Shown piece after piece: positions 6,031 through 7,369 of a DNA stretch of 7,369 nt. The notes under the pieces were generated by a model, which searched no databases, had not been told where the DNA came from, and saw nothing but the letters and a program-made list of their open reading frames with translations. This DNA is from an uncultured Peptostreptococcaceae bacterium (GTDB lineage: Bacteria > Bacillota > Clostridia > Peptostreptococcales > Anaerovoracaceae): contig CAJOQI010000024.1 in the NCBI GenBank assembly GCA_905236895.1, positions 1 to 7,369 of the forward strand. Reading direction: 5' to 3'. Within the stretch, counting starts at the first letter, position 1. Every line of letters begins with the position of its first letter. The position numbers were made by a program, and so were the translations under genes.

Positions 6031-6671
6031 TTGAGTTTTTCCATATCGGCTATGGTGATGGCGCCACGGGCAAGGGTTACCATACCTTCCGACTGGAAAT
6101 ACTTAAGCATCCTGGTTACCACTTCTCTTGCGGTGCCAAGATGATTGGCAATTGTATCATGTGTGATGTTAAGCGTCTTGGATTCTTCCAAGGCGCTTTC
6201 TTCTATTAAGAAATTGGCCAGCCGTTTATCAAAGGAATGCCATATCACCTGTTCCATGAGCCACATAATGTCCGACATTCGGCTTGCCATGATTTCGTTG
6301 GTATAATTGTTTACGGCGATGGAGGAGTCCATCAGATTCTGATAAACATCCGTCGGGATGAGGAAGAAGGTGGTTTCCTTTTCCGCGGATACGCTGATGT
6401 CAAACTGCAAGCTCCTGATTATGCAGGAGGCGGAGAACAAACATATATCTCCCTCAAGGAGGCGATAGAGGGTAATCTCTCTGCCGCCTTCGGAAACGAT
6501 ATACGCTCTGAGCTGACCCGAGGTAACCAAAAGAAGACCGGTGCATTCTTTTCCCATGCCGTGAACCATTTCTCCGGCCTTAACCTTGGATAGGGTGGCG
6601 GTCTTCTCAAGCAGGGCTTGCTCCTCTTTATTAAGCTTATGCCATATTGGCAGGTAATCTGAAATCTTCAT
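6003..6671 (-). CDS. Crp/Fnr-family transcriptional regulator
   Basis: 222 residues: an N-terminal cyclic-nucleotide-binding-like beta-barrel (about 15-115), a dimerisation helix (about 118-145) and a C-terminal winged helix (about 147-217). The HTH aligns residue for residue with E. coli CRP: THDTIANHLG then TAREVVTRMLK, so R182, E183 and R187 occupy the places of CRP R180, E181 and R185, which read GTGA half-sites. FNR-type N-terminal cluster cysteines are absent; the cysteines are C43, C77 and C83, the last two in GDICLFSASC (74-83) beside the effector pocket. The ligand is unknown; thiol or redox sensing is possible. No Shine-Dalgarno precedes ATG 6671, and an extended -10 lies just upstream, pointing to a leaderless message. 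Its 3' end overlaps the CoA-disulfide reductase gene by 28 bases; its 5' end is divergent from the methionine-binding lipoprotein gene. Confidence 0.9.
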   Translation of the reverse strand: MKISDYLPIWHKLNKEEQALLEKTATLSKVKAGEMVHGMGKECTGLLLVTSGQLRAYIVSEGGREITLYRLLEGDICLFSASCIIRSLQFDISVSAEKETTFFLIPTDVYQNLMDSSIAVNNYTNEIMASRMSDIMWLMEQVIWHSFDKRLANFLIEESALEESKTLNITHDTIANHLGTAREVVTRMLKYFQSEGMVTLARGAITIADMEKLNYLRSIPQG

Positions 6672-6677
6672 GGCTTA

Positions 6678-6686
6678 AGTATATCA
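6678..6686 (-). promoter_or_regulatory. Extended -10 promoter of the Crp/Fnr gene, predicted leaderless
   Basis: On the minus strand TGATATACT reads as TGn plus TATACT (five of six), an extended -10 that can work with the weak -35 TTTAAT (6706-6701, 17-bp spacing). The last -10 base is at 6678, so +1 falls at 6671, the A of the start codon. The intervening CTTAAGCC contains no ribosome binding site. Confidence 0.5.
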
Positions 6687-6711
6687 AAGAATACCGCTCT
6701 ATTAAACATAA

Positions 6712-6742
6712 ATGTACTTATAGGAACAGGCTATATCTACAT
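6712..6742. promoter_or_regulatory. 31-bp imperfect inverted repeat in the divergent promoter region
   Basis: ATGTACTTATAG (6712-6723) and CTATATCTACAT (6731-6742) are inverted copies matching at 10 of 12 positions around a 7-base spacer. The centre (6727) lies about 56 bp upstream of the predicted regulator start and about 66 bp upstream of the predicted lipoprotein start. A shared operator position is therefore plausible. No T tract follows, so it is unlikely to be a terminator. The binding factor is unknown. Confidence 0.45.
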
Positions 6743-6756
6743 AGTGTTTTTATGTA

Positions 6757-6786
6757 TTATCACTTTAACTATATGCTATGTATAAT
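6757..6786 (+). promoter_or_regulatory. Promoter of the methionine-binding lipoprotein gene
   Basis: TTATCA (6757-6762, four of six), an 18-base spacer, and a perfect TATAAT (6781-6786). The start would be near 6793, giving a leader of about 47 bases. That is too short for an S-box (SAM) riboswitch, and none of its conserved elements was seen in the gap. Confidence 0.5.
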
Positions 6787-6839
6787 AGCGAACATGAACA
6801 AACAAAAAACATTAAACTAAAAGCGAGAGGTGAAACATA

Positions 6840-7369
6840 ATGAAGAAAGTATTTGCAATTTTATTAATCAGTGTACTTAGTATCGGACTTTTAGCAGGCT
6901 GCGGCGGTAATGGTTCCGGCGGGAATTCCGGCGCAGCGGATGCGGATAAGGTAATCAAGGTTGGTGCAACTCCTGTACCCCATGCCACCATTCTGGAGGA
7001 TGCGGTTAAGGATGCCCTGGCAAAGGACGGTTGGACTCTTGAGACAGTAGTATTTGAAGACTATGTTCTTCCCAACACTTCCTTGGAAGAGGGTGAACTG
7101 GACGCCAACTATTTCCAGACCCTGGGTTATATGAATCAGCAGAACGCTGACGCAGGTCTCCACCTGGCAGCAGTTGCAGGCGTTCATATCGAACCAATGG
7201 GAATCTATTCTGAGAAATATACCAGCTTGGATGAGCTTCCCGACGGAGCAACAATCGGTATCCCCAACGATCCGGATAACGGAAGAAGAGGCGTAGACCT
7301 TTTGGTTCAGAAGGGACTCCTTAAGTCCGCCGGAAAATACGGCGAAGACGAGAACTATAACGAAGACGC
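6840..7369 (+). CDS. metQ: MetQ/NlpA-type methionine ABC transporter substrate-binding lipoprotein, 5' part
   Basis: 176 codons are visible before the window ends; the family is usually about 260-290 residues. The N terminus is a lipoprotein signal peptide with lipobox LAGC (lipidated C21), followed by a short Gly/Ser/Asn linker and the mature NlpA-family start VIKVGATPVPHATILE (38-53). NTSLEEGELDANYFQTLGYM (79-98) is the second family hallmark. The protein would be anchored outside the membrane and deliver D/L-methionine or a related amino acid to a MetN/MetI-type ABC transporter. AGAGGTGA (6826-6833), six bases before ATG, is a near-perfect ribosome binding site. Genes for the permease and ATPase are not in the window and may lie downstream. 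Substrate is inferred from family only; some NlpA-family members bind other ligands. Confidence 0.88.
   Translation, partial: MKKVFAILLISVLSIGLLAGCGGNGSGGNSGAADADKVIKVGATPVPHATILEDAVKDALAKDGWTLETVVFEDYVLPNTSLEEGELDANYFQTLGYMNQQNADAGLHLAAVAGVHIEPMGIYSEKYTSLDELPDGATIGIPNDPDNGRRGVDLLVQKGLLKSAGKYGEDENYNED

Noticed and set aside
6041..6055. Inverted repeat CCATA-TCGGC-TATGG near the convergent gene ends.
   Set aside because: It lies inside the regulator coding sequence, the T run precedes it on the plus strand and none follows it on either strand, so it does not look like a terminator.
6793..6839. Possible SAM (S-box) or T-box riboswitch ahead of the methionine-binding lipoprotein gene.
   Set aside because: The predicted leader is about 47 bases with no multi-stem structure, T-box motif or terminator, too short for either class.

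Overview
The window looks like chromosomal DNA of an anaerobic Gram-positive bacterium, most likely a clostridium of the Lachnospiraceae type. The reasons are strong AGGAGG-type ribosome binding sites, lipobox lipoproteins, a ferredoxin-flavodoxin fusion of the EFR1 type, a multidomain flavodiiron protein and moderate G+C with AT-rich intergenic regions. No mobile element, rRNA, tRNA or CRISPR array was seen. The genus assignment is inference.

Layout: (1) 1-1042, plus strand: the tail of a probable anti-sigma-like ATPase domain protein, then an EFR1-type flavodoxin/2x[4Fe-4S] protein, ending at a bidirectional terminator (about 1079-1133). (2) 1153-2952, minus strand: a 599-residue flavodiiron protein with fused flavin-reductase-like and rubredoxin domains, a probable one-polypeptide O2 or NO reductase. 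(3) 2953-3342: overlapping opposed promoter-like sequences, a 64-codon remnant of a GNAT acetyltransferase, and a strong hairpin terminator. (4) 3343-6030, plus strand: a three-gene operon made of a surface lipoprotein rhodanese, a small cytoplasmic rhodanese, and a CoA-disulfide/persulfide reductase with a C-terminal rhodanese domain. A 13-bp dyad overlaps its candidate promoter. (5) 6003-6671, minus strand: a Crp/Fnr-family regulator whose 3' end overlaps the reductase gene tail to tail. (6) 6672-6839: a divergent regulatory region with a 31-bp imperfect dyad, a promoter placing the regulator's transcription start on its own ATG (probably leaderless), and a promoter for (7) 6840-7369, the 5' part of a MetQ/NlpA-type methionine-binding lipoprotein gene cut by the window end.

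The unifying theme is thiol, sulfane-sulfur and oxidative or nitrosative stress handling in an anaerobe. Three rhodanese domains, one outside the membrane and two inside, share an operon with an NAD(P)H-dependent disulfide/persulfide reductase. They sit beside an O2/NO-scavenging flavodiiron enzyme and a cysteine-containing Crp/Fnr regulator whose DNA-recognition residues match those of CRP. The most interesting hypothesis is a compartment-spanning sulfane-sulfur relay controlled by that regulator. The individual protein families are known; the regulatory wiring proposed here is inference from sequence.
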